DNA of 21,800 bases from a bacterium (GTDB lineage: Bacteria > Desulfobacterota > Anaeroferrophillalia > Anaeroferrophillales > Tharpellaceae), in the NCBI GenBank assembly GCA_029935295.1, contig JAOZKP010000012.1, positions 1-21,800 of the forward strand, written 5' to 3'. Below, one piece after another: positions 14,869 through 21,800 of the stretch; within the stretch, counting starts at the first letter, position 1, and every line of letters begins with the position of its first letter. The notes beneath the pieces are model-generated. The model made no database searches and was not told the DNA's origin. It saw only the letters and a list, made by a program, of their open reading frames with translations. Made by a program: the position numbers and the translations under genes.

Positions 14869-15921
14869 ATGGATGTTTCACTTTTTGATTACGATCTTCC
14901 GTCTGAGCTGATTGCCCAGTATCCTTTGACAGAAAGGGACAGCTCGCGCCTGCTTCGGCTCAAACGTTCCGGGCAGAGTTTTGCGGATGCCAGGTTTTGT
15001 GATCTGGTTGATTACTTAAAGCCCGGTGATCTCCTGGTGTTGAACAATACCAAGGTATTCCCAGCTCGGTTGCATGGACGTAAAACGAGTGGCGGCCGGG
15101 TTGAAGCTTTTTTGGTGCGTTTTGCCGGGGATGAGTTTGCCGGGCACAAGAACGACTCTGTCTGGCATACACTTTTCAAATCGTCAAAGCGTATGCGTCC
15201 CGGACAGAAGCTTGATTTTGGTTCCGGTTTGGAGGGCGAAGTGATTGCCCCGTCGGATCAGGAGACCGGTCTGCTGGCTTTGAGCAGCAATGCCGGAACT
15301 TCAGTGACCGAGTTGATCGAAAAGCTTGGCCAGATGCCTTTGCCGCCCTATATTAAACGTCAGCCGGATAAGGCCGATGTCACAGCTTACCAGACAGTTT
15401 TTGCTGATGGCAAGGCTTTAGGGGCGGTGGCAGCCCCGACCGCCGGGCTTCATTTTACGGATGATATATTTTCCGCGCTCGAGAAGAAAGGGGTTGCCAG
15501 GGCATTTATAACACTGCATGTCGGGCCGGGAACTTTTGCTCCGGTACGCTGTCAGAAAGTTGAAGAACATAAGATTCATTCAGAGTATTTTCAGATTCCG
15601 GAAGTTACTCTGGCAAAACTTGCCGAATTGAAAAAAAATTCCGGACGTTTGATTGCGGTCGGGAGCACGGTTACCCGGACTTTAGAATACTATGCGGCAA
15701 CCGGTCAGAGTGAGGGGATGTGTGATCTCTTTATCTATCCCGGTTTCAAGTTTAAGATGGTTGACGCACTCTTGACAAATTTTCATCTGCCGGCCTCAAC
15801 TTTGATGATGCTGGTTTCAGCTTTTGCCGGCCATGAAACAATAATGGCAGCCTATCGTAAGGCCATTGAACTCAAGTTCAGGTTTTTCAGTTATGGCGAT
15901 GCAATGTTGATAGAGCCATAA
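14869..15921 (+). CDS. queA: S-adenosylmethionine:tRNA ribosyltransferase-isomerase
   Basis: QueA transfers and isomerises the ribosyl group of S-adenosylmethionine onto 7-aminomethyl-7-deazaguanine in the anticodon wobble position, giving epoxyqueuosine-tRNA. The 350-residue protein has the family blocks FDYDLPSELIAQYPLTERD (6-24), LLVLNNTKVFPARLHGRK, MPLPPYIKR, AVAAPTAGLHFTD, LHVGPGTFAPVRC and LLTNFHLPASTLMMLVSAF. The last residues, RFFSYGDAMLI, match the usual C terminus, so it is complete. ATG 14869 is the only sensible start (MDVSLFDYDLP) but has a poor ribosome site. The tgt gene begins 2 bp after its stop, indicating translational coupling in the classic queA-tgt order. Confidence 0.97.
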   Translation: MDVSLFDYDLPSELIAQYPLTERDSSRLLRLKRSGQSFADARFCDLVDYLKPGDLLVLNNTKVFPARLHGRKTSGGRVEAFLVRFAGDEFAGHKNDSVWHTLFKSSKRMRPGQKLDFGSGLEGEVIAPSDQETGLLALSSNAGTSVTELIEKLGQMPLPPYIKRQPDKADVTAYQTVFADGKALGAVAAPTAGLHFTDDIFSALEKKGVARAFITLHVGPGTFAPVRCQKVEEHKIHSEYFQIPEVTLAKLAELKKNSGRLIAVGSTVTRTLEYYAATGQSEGMCDLFIYPGFKFKMVDALLTNFHLPASTLMMLVSAFAGHETIMAAYRKAIELKFRFFSYGDAMLIEP

Positions 15922-15923
15922 TT

Positions 15924-17042
15924 ATGACTGAATTTCGGATTATCAGGAAAGAGTCTGCCGGGTTTGCGCGGCGGGGGCAGATAACGACTGCGCATGGGGT
16001 AATCGAAACGCCGTGTTTTATGCCGGTCGGGACGAAGGCGACAGTTAAAGGATTGACCCCGAAACAGCTGGTCGATGAGACACAGTCCCAGATAGTCTTG
16101 GCAAATACATACCATTTATTTCTGCGACCCGGACATGAACTGATTGAAAGTTTAGGCGGGGTTCATAAATTTATGGGCTGGAATGGCCCGATGTTGACCG
16201 ATAGCGGTGGTTTTCAGGTGTTCAGCCTCTCTTCCATGCGGCGAATAGAAGAGAGCGGGGTGACGTTTCGTTCGCCCATAGACGGTAGCAGTCATCAGCT
16301 TTCGCCGGAGTCTTCAATCGCGATTCAGGAGGCTTTGGGAGCTGATATTATTATGGCTTTCGATGAGTGTACGCCGCATCCGGCTACCTATAAAGAGGCA
16401 CTGGATTCTCTTGAATTAACCGCCCGCTGGGCGGCTCGTTCAAGCACGGCCCGGAAACGCTCTGACAATCTGCTTTTTGGTATAGTTCAGGGCAGTACTT
16501 ATCCGGAATTGCGCAAATTAAGTCTTGAGAAGACAATAGATGTCGGTTTTGACGGCTATGCACTTGGTGGCTTGAGCGTTGGTGAAGGTCAGGCCGCCAT
16601 GTATGATGTGGTACAGGAGTTTGGGCCGCAGATGCCGGAGTTGACACCGCGTTATCTGATGGGTGTGGGCACACCTGAAGATCTTCTGGTAGCGGTAGCT
16701 GGCGGCTTGGATATGTTTGATTGTGTTATGCCGACACGCAATGCCCGTAACGGAATGTATTTTACCCGTCGGGGTCCTTTGACAATTAAGCAGGCTCGTT
16801 TCCGGGAAGATCCGGAACCGGTTGATGCCCGGTGTGACTGTTATACCTGTCGTAATTTCAGTCGGGCTTATTTAAGGCATCTTTTTGTCAGTAAAGAGAT
16901 ACTCTCTTCGGTGCTGGCAACGATTCATAATTTGTATTTTTACAACCAGCTCATGGCGGGTATGCGCTTAGCGCTTGAACGTGATGAGTTTCAACAGTTT
17001 AAAAAGAGTTTTTTGGACGACTATAAAACGTCAGATGTATAG
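15924..17042 (+). CDS. tgt: tRNA-guanine(34) transglycosylase
   Basis: Tgt swaps guanine-34 of tRNA(Asp, Asn, His, Tyr) for preQ1, the step before QueA. The 372-residue protein shows all key elements: the general base region MLTDSGGFQVFSL with D93; the substrate pocket segments AFDECTPHP, FGIVQGS and GYALGGLSVGE; the nucleophile in GLDMFDCVMPTRNARNG (D266); and the zinc site C304, C306, C309 plus H335 (ATIHNLYFY). Length matches bacterial Tgt (about 370-380). It starts 2 bp after queA. The following gap of 70 bp to yajC is T-rich but lacks a stem, so transcription may continue into the sec genes, as in many bacteria. Confidence 0.98.
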   Translation: MTEFRIIRKESAGFARRGQITTAHGVIETPCFMPVGTKATVKGLTPKQLVDETQSQIVLANTYHLFLRPGHELIESLGGVHKFMGWNGPMLTDSGGFQVFSLSSMRRIEESGVTFRSPIDGSSHQLSPESSIAIQEALGADIIMAFDECTPHPATYKEALDSLELTARWAARSSTARKRSDNLLFGIVQGSTYPELRKLSLEKTIDVGFDGYALGGLSVGEGQAAMYDVVQEFGPQMPELTPRYLMGVGTPEDLLVAVAGGLDMFDCVMPTRNARNGMYFTRRGPLTIKQARFREDPEPVDARCDCYTCRNFSRAYLRHLFVSKEILSSVLATIHNLYFYNQLMAGMRLALERDEFQQFKKSFLDDYKTSDV

Positions 17043-17112
17043 TTTTTTCAAGGTACGATAGTTTTTTAGATATTTTTTTAATTGTAATTTATAAAACAGA
17101 GAGGGGAACAAC

Positions 17113-17436
17113 ATGTTAGGAGTAGCGTTTGCAATGTCTCAAGGTGGTCTGGGTGATGCCGCAAGTGGATTGGAAGGTATGAAATCTTTTATTCCGTTAA
17201 TTTTAATGTTCGTAATTTTCTATTTTCTGCTTATCCGGCCGCAACAGAAACGTCAGAAAGAGCATAAGGCGTTGTTGGGTAATTTGAAGCGGGGCGACAG
17301 TGTTGTGACTTCAGGAGGAATTTTGGGGAAAATCACCAATGTTGCCGAAAAGTTTGTGACTGTTGAAGTGGCTGAAAAGGTAAGAATCAAGATTGCCCGG
17401 GGTCAGATTATGTCGGTTGTAAACGAAGAGAATTAA
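17113..17436 (+). CDS. yajC: Sec translocon accessory subunit YajC
   Basis: YajC is a small inner-membrane protein associated with SecDF and SecYEG. This 107-residue protein has a single transmembrane helix (about 25-42, FIPLILMFVIFYFLLIRP), then the family-diagnostic RPQQKRQKEHK and a cytoplasmic beta domain with GDSVVTSGGILGKI and EKVRIKIARGQI. The N-terminal 24 residues are Gly/Ser-rich, as often seen. ATG 17113 follows a strong ribosome site (GAGAGGGGAACAAC). It lies between tgt and secD, the standard position. Confidence 0.96.
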   Translation: MLGVAFAMSQGGLGDAASGLEGMKSFIPLILMFVIFYFLLIRPQQKRQKEHKALLGNLKRGDSVVTSGGILGKITNVAEKFVTVEVAEKVRIKIARGQIMSVVNEEN

Positions 17437-17463
17437 TAAATTTTGATTTTTAATATATTAGGG

Positions 17464-17526
17464 AATGGTGTCGCGAAGGTTTATTCGTATTCTGCCTCAG
17501 AGTGATAATTTGCCGGGCACACCATT
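17464..17526. repeat. 8-bp inverted repeat with 47-nt loop between yajC and secD
   Basis: AATGGTGT (17464-17471) and ACACCATT (17519-17526) are perfect reverse complements in the 113-bp yajC-secD gap. The loop has no second clear stem and no T-run follows. AATGGTGTCG also occurs at 11711-11720. It may be a weak mRNA fold between co-transcribed genes, or chance. Confidence 0.4.
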
Positions 17527-17549
17527 GTTTAATTTGGAGCATTTAACTG

Positions 17550-19142
17550 ATGATTAAAAGTATTAAACTGAGGCTGGCGATTGTTATTGTGACAGTCGTT
17601 TTAGCGCTGATCTACTTGGTTCCGACTATGAGCGGCAGTGTGCCGAAGTGGTGGGGAGCAGTTTTCCCGACTGACAAAATTCATCTGGGTCTGGACCTGC
17701 AGGGTGGTATTCATCTTCTGATGGAAGTTGATGTTGAAAAGGCAATGCATGCTTCAACTGACCGGGTGACGGCCAGTGTCAAGCGGGCAATGCTTGAAGA
17801 TAAATTCAAGGTTTCCGAAGTGACTCAGACCGAGACCGGGATTGTCCGCATAAAACTTGAGGATGCCGCCGAACTTGATAAGGCACTCACATTTTTTACG
17901 GATCGCTACCCGATCTGGGATCATATGTCGACGCAAGGCTCGATTATTCTCTATAAAGTGAGCGGTAAAGAGCGTCTGCGTACTGAAAAACTGGCACTTG
18001 ACCAGGCGGTTGAAACCATGCGTAATCGAATCGATCAGTTCGGTGTCTCCGAGCCTGAGATTCGAGTGCAGGCCAATAACCGGATTCTGGTACAGCTGCC
18101 GGGGATTAAAGATACGCGCCGGGCAATTGATTTGATCGGGAAAACGGCTCTTTTAGAGTTTAAGCTGGTTAATGATAAATTTGATCCTGCCAAAGTGACT
18201 GAGACCGAACTTGGTGAAAACCTTGAGGTTCTTTATCAGCAGACCCGTGATCCCGAGACTAATGCGGTTGTCAGTAAGCGTCCCTTTGTACTTGAGAAAA
18301 AGAGCCTGATGACAGGTGAATATATCTCCAATGCGAACGTGCGTTTCAATAGTCAATTCGGTGAGCCTTATGTTTCCCTTGAATTTAACGCGCAAGGGGC
18401 AAAACTTTTTGATCAGATAACCGCCGCCAATGTTAAACGGCGTCTGGCGATTATTCTCGATAAAAACGTCTATTCAGCTCCGGTTATTCAAGAGCGCATC
18501 TCCGGTGGACAGGCTCAGGTTAGTGGTCGTTTTTCCGCTAAGGAAGCTCATGATCTCGCCATTGTCTTAAGAGCCGGGGCTCTGCCGGCGCCGATTAAAA
18601 TCCTTGAACAGCGTGCAGTTGGACCCTCTTTAGGGCGGGACTCAATTCGTAAAGGGCTGGTTTCGATGGTTGTCGGTTTCATCTTTGTCGTTATTTTCAT
18701 GGTAGTCTACTATCGTTTGAGTGGTCTGGTTGCAAATATTGCGTTGATTCTGAATGTTCTTTTTATTATGAGTGTTCTCGCATTGGCGCAAGCGACTTTA
18801 ACATTGCCGGGGATTGCCGGAATTGTTTTGACTATCGGTATGGCGGTGGATGCCAATGTGCTTATCTTCGAGCGGATTCGGGAAGAGCTGCGTCTTGGTA
18901 AGACCCCGCGCGCATCACTTGACAGCGGTTACAGTAAGGCATTTTTGACAATTATGGATGCCAACATCACAACCCTGATCGCGGCGATTGTGCTTTACCA
19001 ATATGGTACCGGTCCGATTAAAGGTTTTGCGGTTACTCTTTCTGTAGGGATAATTTCAAGCCTTTATACGGCGATTTTCGTGACCCATCTGGTTTTTGAT
19101 ATGGTTGCTGAACGTCGTGCTTTGAAAAAATTGAGTATCTAA
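17550..19142 (+). CDS. secD: Protein translocase subunit SecD
   Basis: SecD, with SecF, uses the proton gradient to help pull proteins across the inner membrane after SecA-driven translocation. The 530-residue protein has one N-terminal membrane helix (about 7-26), then a large periplasmic region starting with the conserved LGLDLQGGIHLLMEVD and including ISGGQAQVSGRFSAKEA. Five more helices fill the last 170 residues, with PGIAGIVLTIGMAVDANVLI and FERIREELRLGK, the RND-type segments that bear the functional Asp (MAVDAN). Length is typical for shorter bacterial SecD. ATG 17550 gives MIKSIKLRLA directly before the first helix. An unusual structured gap ending in a terminator separates it from secF. 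Confidence 0.97.
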   Translation: MIKSIKLRLAIVIVTVVLALIYLVPTMSGSVPKWWGAVFPTDKIHLGLDLQGGIHLLMEVDVEKAMHASTDRVTASVKRAMLEDKFKVSEVTQTETGIVRIKLEDAAELDKALTFFTDRYPIWDHMSTQGSIILYKVSGKERLRTEKLALDQAVETMRNRIDQFGVSEPEIRVQANNRILVQLPGIKDTRRAIDLIGKTALLEFKLVNDKFDPAKVTETELGENLEVLYQQTRDPETNAVVSKRPFVLEKKSLMTGEYISNANVRFNSQFGEPYVSLEFNAQGAKLFDQITAANVKRRLAIILDKNVYSAPVIQERISGGQAQVSGRFSAKEAHDLAIVLRAGALPAPIKILEQRAVGPSLGRDSIRKGLVSMVVGFIFVVIFMVVYYRLSGLVANIALILNVLFIMSVLALAQATLTLPGIAGIVLTIGMAVDANVLIFERIREELRLGKTPRASLDSGYSKAFLTIMDANITTLIAAIVLYQYGTGPIKGFAVTLSVGIISSLYTAIFVTHLVFDMVAERRALKKLSI

Positions 19143-19143
19143 C

Positions 19144-19227
19144 GCGGACTAAACCCGCAAGTAAGTCACTAATGCGGGAACAGATCCCGCAACCAAAATG
19201 GGCTTTATCCGCCCACAAATAAGTGAC
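19144..19227 (+). ncRNA. Candidate structured RNA segment between secD and secF
   Basis: Three successive hairpins: GCGG/CCGC (19144-19158), GCGGGA/TCCCGC (19174-19190) and TGGGC/GCCCA (19199-19215). The last two are enclosed by GTCACT (19165-19170) pairing with AGTGAC (19222-19227), giving a three-way-junction-like fold just before the 19232 terminator. No known RNA family is recognised. It could be a leader-type regulator of secF, a processing site, or a repeat-derived sequence. Confidence 0.45.
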
Positions 19228-19231
19228 CTTA

Positions 19232-19254
19232 TCAGAACATTTTCTGATTTTTTT
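19232..19254 (+). terminator. Intrinsic terminator between secD and secF
   Basis: TCAGAA (19232-19237), a CATT loop and TTCTGA (19242-19247) form a 6-bp stem followed by a run of seven or more T, then CTTG and another T7. The stem is short and AT-rich, so partial read-through is likely. It lies about 90 bp past the secD stop and 58 bp before secF. Confidence 0.65.
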
Positions 19255-19311
19255 CTTGTTTTTTTGTACAGAAAATAACCTGTAAGGCACTAATTTCTGG
19301 AGAGTATCTTT

Positions 19312-20214
19312 ATGCAGTTTTTAAATTCAGACAAGATGAATGTCGATTTTGTCGGCAAACGTCGTCTTTTTATAATGATTTCCGCAATTGCCATCCTGAT
19401 CGGCATGGCAGCTCTGGTTGTTCGCGGCGGTCTTAATTACGGTATTGATTTTGCCGGTGGAACGATGGTTCAGGTTCGTTTTGCTAAGGATTTGAACTCG
19501 GACCAGATTCGCACAGCCTTGGCTGAAATTGATATGGGTGATGCTTCGATTCAGCAGTTTGAAGGTGAAGCGACCCATGAGTTTCTGATTCGGGTAGAGA
19601 AATCACAAACAAACTTGGTTGGACTTTCGGATGAGATAAAGGTTGTACTTGATAAAGCATTCGGGGCGGAGAATGTCGATATCCGGCGGGTTGAGATGGT
19701 TGGCCCCAAGGTCGGCAAGGATTTGCGGCGGCAGGGTATGCTGGCGATAATTTATGCCATGATCGGTATTCTGATCTATGTTACATTCCGCTTCGAACTT
19801 CGTTTTGCGGTTGGGGCGATCGTTGCCCTGGTGCATGATGTGGCCATTACCGTTGGCGTGTTTGCCCTTTTAGACAAAGAGTTCTCTCTGCCGATTGTTG
19901 CCGCCCTGCTGGCGATTGTCGGTTATTCACTTAATGATACGATTGTTGTTTATGACCGGATTCGGGAAAATATGAAGGGGTCGGGAAAATCTGTTTTTCT
20001 GGAAATGATTAACCGTTCAATCAACCAGACCCTGAGTCGGACCATCTTGACATCATTAACGACGATGCTGGTTCTCGTCAGCCTCTTTTTCTTAGGAGGC
20101 GGGGTTATCCATGATTTTGCCTTTGCAATGATAATCGGGGTTTTCGTCGGTACCTATTCATCCATTTTTATTGCCAGCCCGGTTGTAATCTTAATGCAGC
20201 CGAAAAAGAAGTAG
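19312..20214 (+). CDS. secF: Protein translocase subunit SecF
   Basis: The SecD partner, 300 residues, with six predicted helices. Evidence: the first helix (RRLFIMISAIAILIGMAALV, about 17-36), then YGIDFAGGTMVQVRF, the counterpart of the SecD GLDLQGG segment; a periplasmic domain with DIRRVEMVGPKVGKDLRRQG; and the RND-type block AIVGYSLNDTIVVYDRIREN with its conserved Asp. The ending SSIFIASPVVILM is family-typical. ATG 19312 has GGAG about 12 bases upstream. Unlike most secD-secF pairs the genes are 169 bp apart, with an intrinsic terminator and hairpins between, so secF may also have its own control. queE follows after 48 bp. Confidence 0.97.
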   Translation: MQFLNSDKMNVDFVGKRRLFIMISAIAILIGMAALVVRGGLNYGIDFAGGTMVQVRFAKDLNSDQIRTALAEIDMGDASIQQFEGEATHEFLIRVEKSQTNLVGLSDEIKVVLDKAFGAENVDIRRVEMVGPKVGKDLRRQGMLAIIYAMIGILIYVTFRFELRFAVGAIVALVHDVAITVGVFALLDKEFSLPIVAALLAIVGYSLNDTIVVYDRIRENMKGSGKSVFLEMINRSINQTLSRTILTSLTTMLVLVSLFFLGGGVIHDFAFAMIIGVFVGTYSSIFIASPVVILMQPKKK

Positions 20215-20262
20215 GGTGCTGAACCTGAATTGTTTATTATATGAGAATTGGTAATTGACTGA

Positions 20263-20910
20263 ATGCTCAATTTGAGCGAGATTTTTTATTCTCTACAGGG
20301 GGAGTCCACATTTGCGGGACTCCCCTGTCTATTTGTGCGGCTTGCCGGTTGCAATCTTAACTGTGCCTATTGTGACACCGGCTATGCCCGTTCAGTTGAT
20401 GGAGGGGAAGAAGTTTCAGTTGCTGAAATAATTGACCGGGTCTCTGCGTATAAAGTGTCTCTGGTCGAAATTACCGGCGGCGAGCCCCTGTTGCAGAAAG
20501 AGACGGCACAACTTGTCAAAGAATTGCTGAAATTAAATTTTACGGTTTTAATAGAGACTAATGGTTCTTTAAGTATTGCCGGCTTTGATCCGTGCGTTTT
20601 TTTCATTATTGATGTTAAAACCCCGGGTAGTAAAGTTTCGGCAGGTTTTAACTTTGCCAATCTGGAGCTGCTGCAAGCTCACCATCAGCTGAAATTTGTT
20701 ATGGTAGATGAGGCTGACTTTTTTTGGAGTCTTGACTTTATTGCTGAACATAAATCGGAAATTGGTCGGCTTGAGACTATCTTCAGTCCTGTGACTAAAA
20801 GTTTTGCTCCGGAACGATTAGCTGAGTTGATGCTTGCGCACCGGGTTAGCGCCCGACTACAGTTGCAGCTCCATACATTGTTGTGGCCGGAGTGTGTACG
20901 GGGACGTTAA
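20263..20910 (+). CDS. queE: 7-carboxy-7-deazaguanine synthase (radical SAM)
   Basis: QueE rearranges 6-carboxy-tetrahydropterin to 7-carboxy-7-deazaguanine, with an iron-sulfur cluster and S-adenosylmethionine. The 215-residue protein opens with the family signature SEIFYSLQGEST, then the cluster motif C30-x3-C34-x2-C37 (AGCNLNCAYCDTGYA), the SAM-binding EITGGEPLLQ (about 69-78) and VLIETNGS. FFIIDVKTPGS matches the conserved D-K-P region. Length fits QueE. ATG 20263 lacks a clear ribosome site. A strong hairpin (CAGGGGGAGTCC, 20296-20307, with GGACTCCCCTG, 20317-20327) folds inside codons 12-22 and could slow initiation. The gene lies 48 bp after secF and 162 bp before queC. Confidence 0.95.
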   Translation: MLNLSEIFYSLQGESTFAGLPCLFVRLAGCNLNCAYCDTGYARSVDGGEEVSVAEIIDRVSAYKVSLVEITGGEPLLQKETAQLVKELLKLNFTVLIETNGSLSIAGFDPCVFFIIDVKTPGSKVSAGFNFANLELLQAHHQLKFVMVDEADFFWSLDFIAEHKSEIGRLETIFSPVTKSFAPERLAELMLAHRVSARLQLQLHTLLWPECVRGR

Positions 20911-20925
20911 AAATCAGATATACTC

Positions 20926-21023
20926 TTTTCACCACAGAGCTCACAGAGGATATAAAAGTTGTTGTCGATTAACTATTTTACTCTCTGTGTTCTCTAGAGA
21001 GCTACGCGAACGAGTGGTGAAAA
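20926..21023. repeat. Interrupted inverted repeat of CACAGAG-type between queE and queC
   Basis: The left arm starts TTTTCACCAC (20926-20935) and continues AGAGCTCACAGAGGA. The right arm ends GTGGTGAAAA (21014-21023), but an extra 18 nt (20996-21013, AGAGAGCTACGCGAACGA) separate it from its inner part CTCTCTGTGTTCTCT (20981-20995), which matches the left arm at 11 of 15. It resembles widespread non-autonomous palindromic repeats rich in CACAGAG. No gene is seen in this gap. Confidence 0.65.
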
Positions 21024-21072
21024 AAGGTTTTCATGTTTACTCTGAGAAGTTGCATTTTTGAGGTTTGTAGAG

Positions 21073-21768
21073 ATGTCTGAAAGTAAAAAAGCGGTTGTGT
21101 TGTTAAGTGGCGGACTCGATTCGGCGACAGTTGCGGCAATTGCCAGAGATGAAGGCTTTACGCTTTTCTGTTTGAGCTTTCATTACGGGCAGCGGCAGGA
21201 TATTGAGGTGGAAAAGGCGCAGCAGTTGGCAGCTTTTTTCAGCGCTCGTGAGCATCTGGTCCTGAATATTGATATGGGGCTGATCGGCGGTTCCGCTCTG
21301 ACTGATAAAAATATTGCAGTACCGAAAACGGGGGCTGATCTGGGAGCGGAAGAGATTATTCCGATAACCTATGTGCCCGCCCGTAACACAATCTTTCTGG
21401 CATATGCCGCTTCCTGGGCTGAAGTCGTCGGGGCGCGGGATATCTTTATCGGTGTTAATGCTCTGGATTACAGCGGCTATCCTGATTGCCGCCCGGAATA
21501 TCTTGCAGCAATGCAGAAATCAATTAACCTGGGTACGCGGCAGGGTGTCGAAAATAGCGACTATTTTCGTTTGCAGGCACCTCTTTTAGAGTTGAAAAAG
21601 AGTGAGATTATAGAGCAGGGAATTGCTTTAGGGGTTGATTACGGGATGACGATAAGCTGCTATGATCCGAGCCCGGAAGGCCGGCCCTGTGGTTTATGTG
21701 ACAGTTGTAGATTGCGTGAGAATGCTTTTCATGAGGTGAAAATAAAAGACCCGGCCATGAAAAATTAG
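21073..21768 (+). CDS. queC: 7-cyano-7-deazaguanine (preQ0) synthase
   Basis: QueC converts 7-carboxy-7-deazaguanine, ATP and ammonia to preQ0, the step after QueE. The 231-residue protein has the PP-loop SGGLDS (12-17), FHYGQRQ (36-42), PITYVPARNTIFLAYAASWA (97-116), the substrate region GVNALDYSGYPDCRPEYL and a zinc site of four cysteines, C196, C206, C209 and C212 (SCYDPSPEGRPCGLCDSC). Length is typical. I chose ATG 21073 (MSESKKAVVLLSGGLDS), with GAGG about 10 bases upstream; an in-frame TTG at 21058 would add five residues. With queE, tgt and queA in the window, four queuosine steps are covered. Confidence 0.97.
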   Translation: MSESKKAVVLLSGGLDSATVAAIARDEGFTLFCLSFHYGQRQDIEVEKAQQLAAFFSAREHLVLNIDMGLIGGSALTDKNIAVPKTGADLGAEEIIPITYVPARNTIFLAYAASWAEVVGARDIFIGVNALDYSGYPDCRPEYLAAMQKSINLGTRQGVENSDYFRLQAPLLELKKSEIIEQGIALGVDYGMTISCYDPSPEGRPCGLCDSCRLRENAFHEVKIKDPAMKN

Positions 21769-21777
21769 AACCGGGTC
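21748..21777 (-). terminator. Possible terminator of a convergent minus-strand gene, overlapping the queC end
   Basis: GACCCGG (21748-21754) and CCGGGTC (21771-21777) form a perfect 7-bp stem with a 16-nt loop spanning the queC stop. Read on the minus strand it is followed by TTTTATTTT. On the plus strand an A-rich run follows, so as a queC terminator it is atypical. No minus-strand gene is visible before the window ends. Confidence 0.4.
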
Positions 21778-21800
21778 AAAAATAATGGGTGCCTCTAAAA

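Noticed and set aside
21786..21800. Start of another gene (ATGGGTGCC...) at the right edge
   Set aside because: Only 15 bases are visible and no ribosome site precedes the ATG.

Overview
The window reads as an ordinary chromosomal stretch from an anaerobic, Gram-negative bacterium. The best guess is a Desulfobacterota / former deltaproteobacterial lineage. That rests on gene content: a tungsten/molybdenum aldehyde:ferredoxin oxidoreductase, an adenosylcobalamin-dependent (class II) ribonucleotide reductase, a FeoA-FeoA-FeoB ferrous iron importer, an outer-membrane-type lipid A acyltransferase, and the queA-tgt-yajC-secD-secF gene order. No rRNA, tRNA, CRISPR array, integrase, transposase or phage gene was recognised. 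By eye, the plus strand is richer in G than C almost throughout, even inside minus-strand genes, so it is probably the leading strand. This skew was read, not computed.

Layout. Positions 1-4350 (minus strand): the start of glgB (glycogen branching enzyme, cut by the window edge), a DUF234-type AAA ATPase/nuclease with a perfect 15-bp palindrome at its promoter, and a lone aldehyde:ferredoxin oxidoreductase gene. Positions 4578-5963 (plus): a secreted SYLF-domain protein and a DUF374/LpxJ-type acyltransferase, probably one envelope-lipid operon. Positions 6020-9014 (plus): an iron-uptake locus with a palindromic control region, a cysteine-rich FeoA-like protein, an intrinsic terminator, a second FeoA and FeoB. 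Positions 9046-9195: a long inverted repeat and the terminator of the next gene. Positions 9250-12317 (minus): nrdJ, a 400-bp gene-free region with a strong hairpin and a possible ORF remnant, and crcB/fluC (fluoride exporter). Positions 12490-14619 (plus): a large exported helical-repeat protein and a 62-residue DUF2065 membrane protein. Positions 14869-21768 (plus): queA, tgt, yajC, secD, secF, queE and queC.

How the genes work together. The right-hand third combines two jobs. QueE and QueC make the deazaguanine precursor and Tgt and QueA insert and mature it in tRNA, giving queuosine; queD, folE, queF and the final epoxyqueuosine reductase are not in the window. YajC-SecD-SecF are the accessory subunits of the Sec translocon. 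FeoB imports Fe(II), which fits the window's iron-dependent radical and iron-sulfur enzymes (QueE, AOR).

I found no convincing new multi-gene system. The most unusual signals are non-coding or regulatory: a multi-hairpin segment ending in an intrinsic terminator between secD and secF; the palindrome cluster before the feo genes; the palindrome over the promoter of the ATPase/nuclease gene; the structured 11.6-11.8 kb intergenic region; and an abrupt strand-composition flip in the last 125 bp of feoB beside an inverted repeat.
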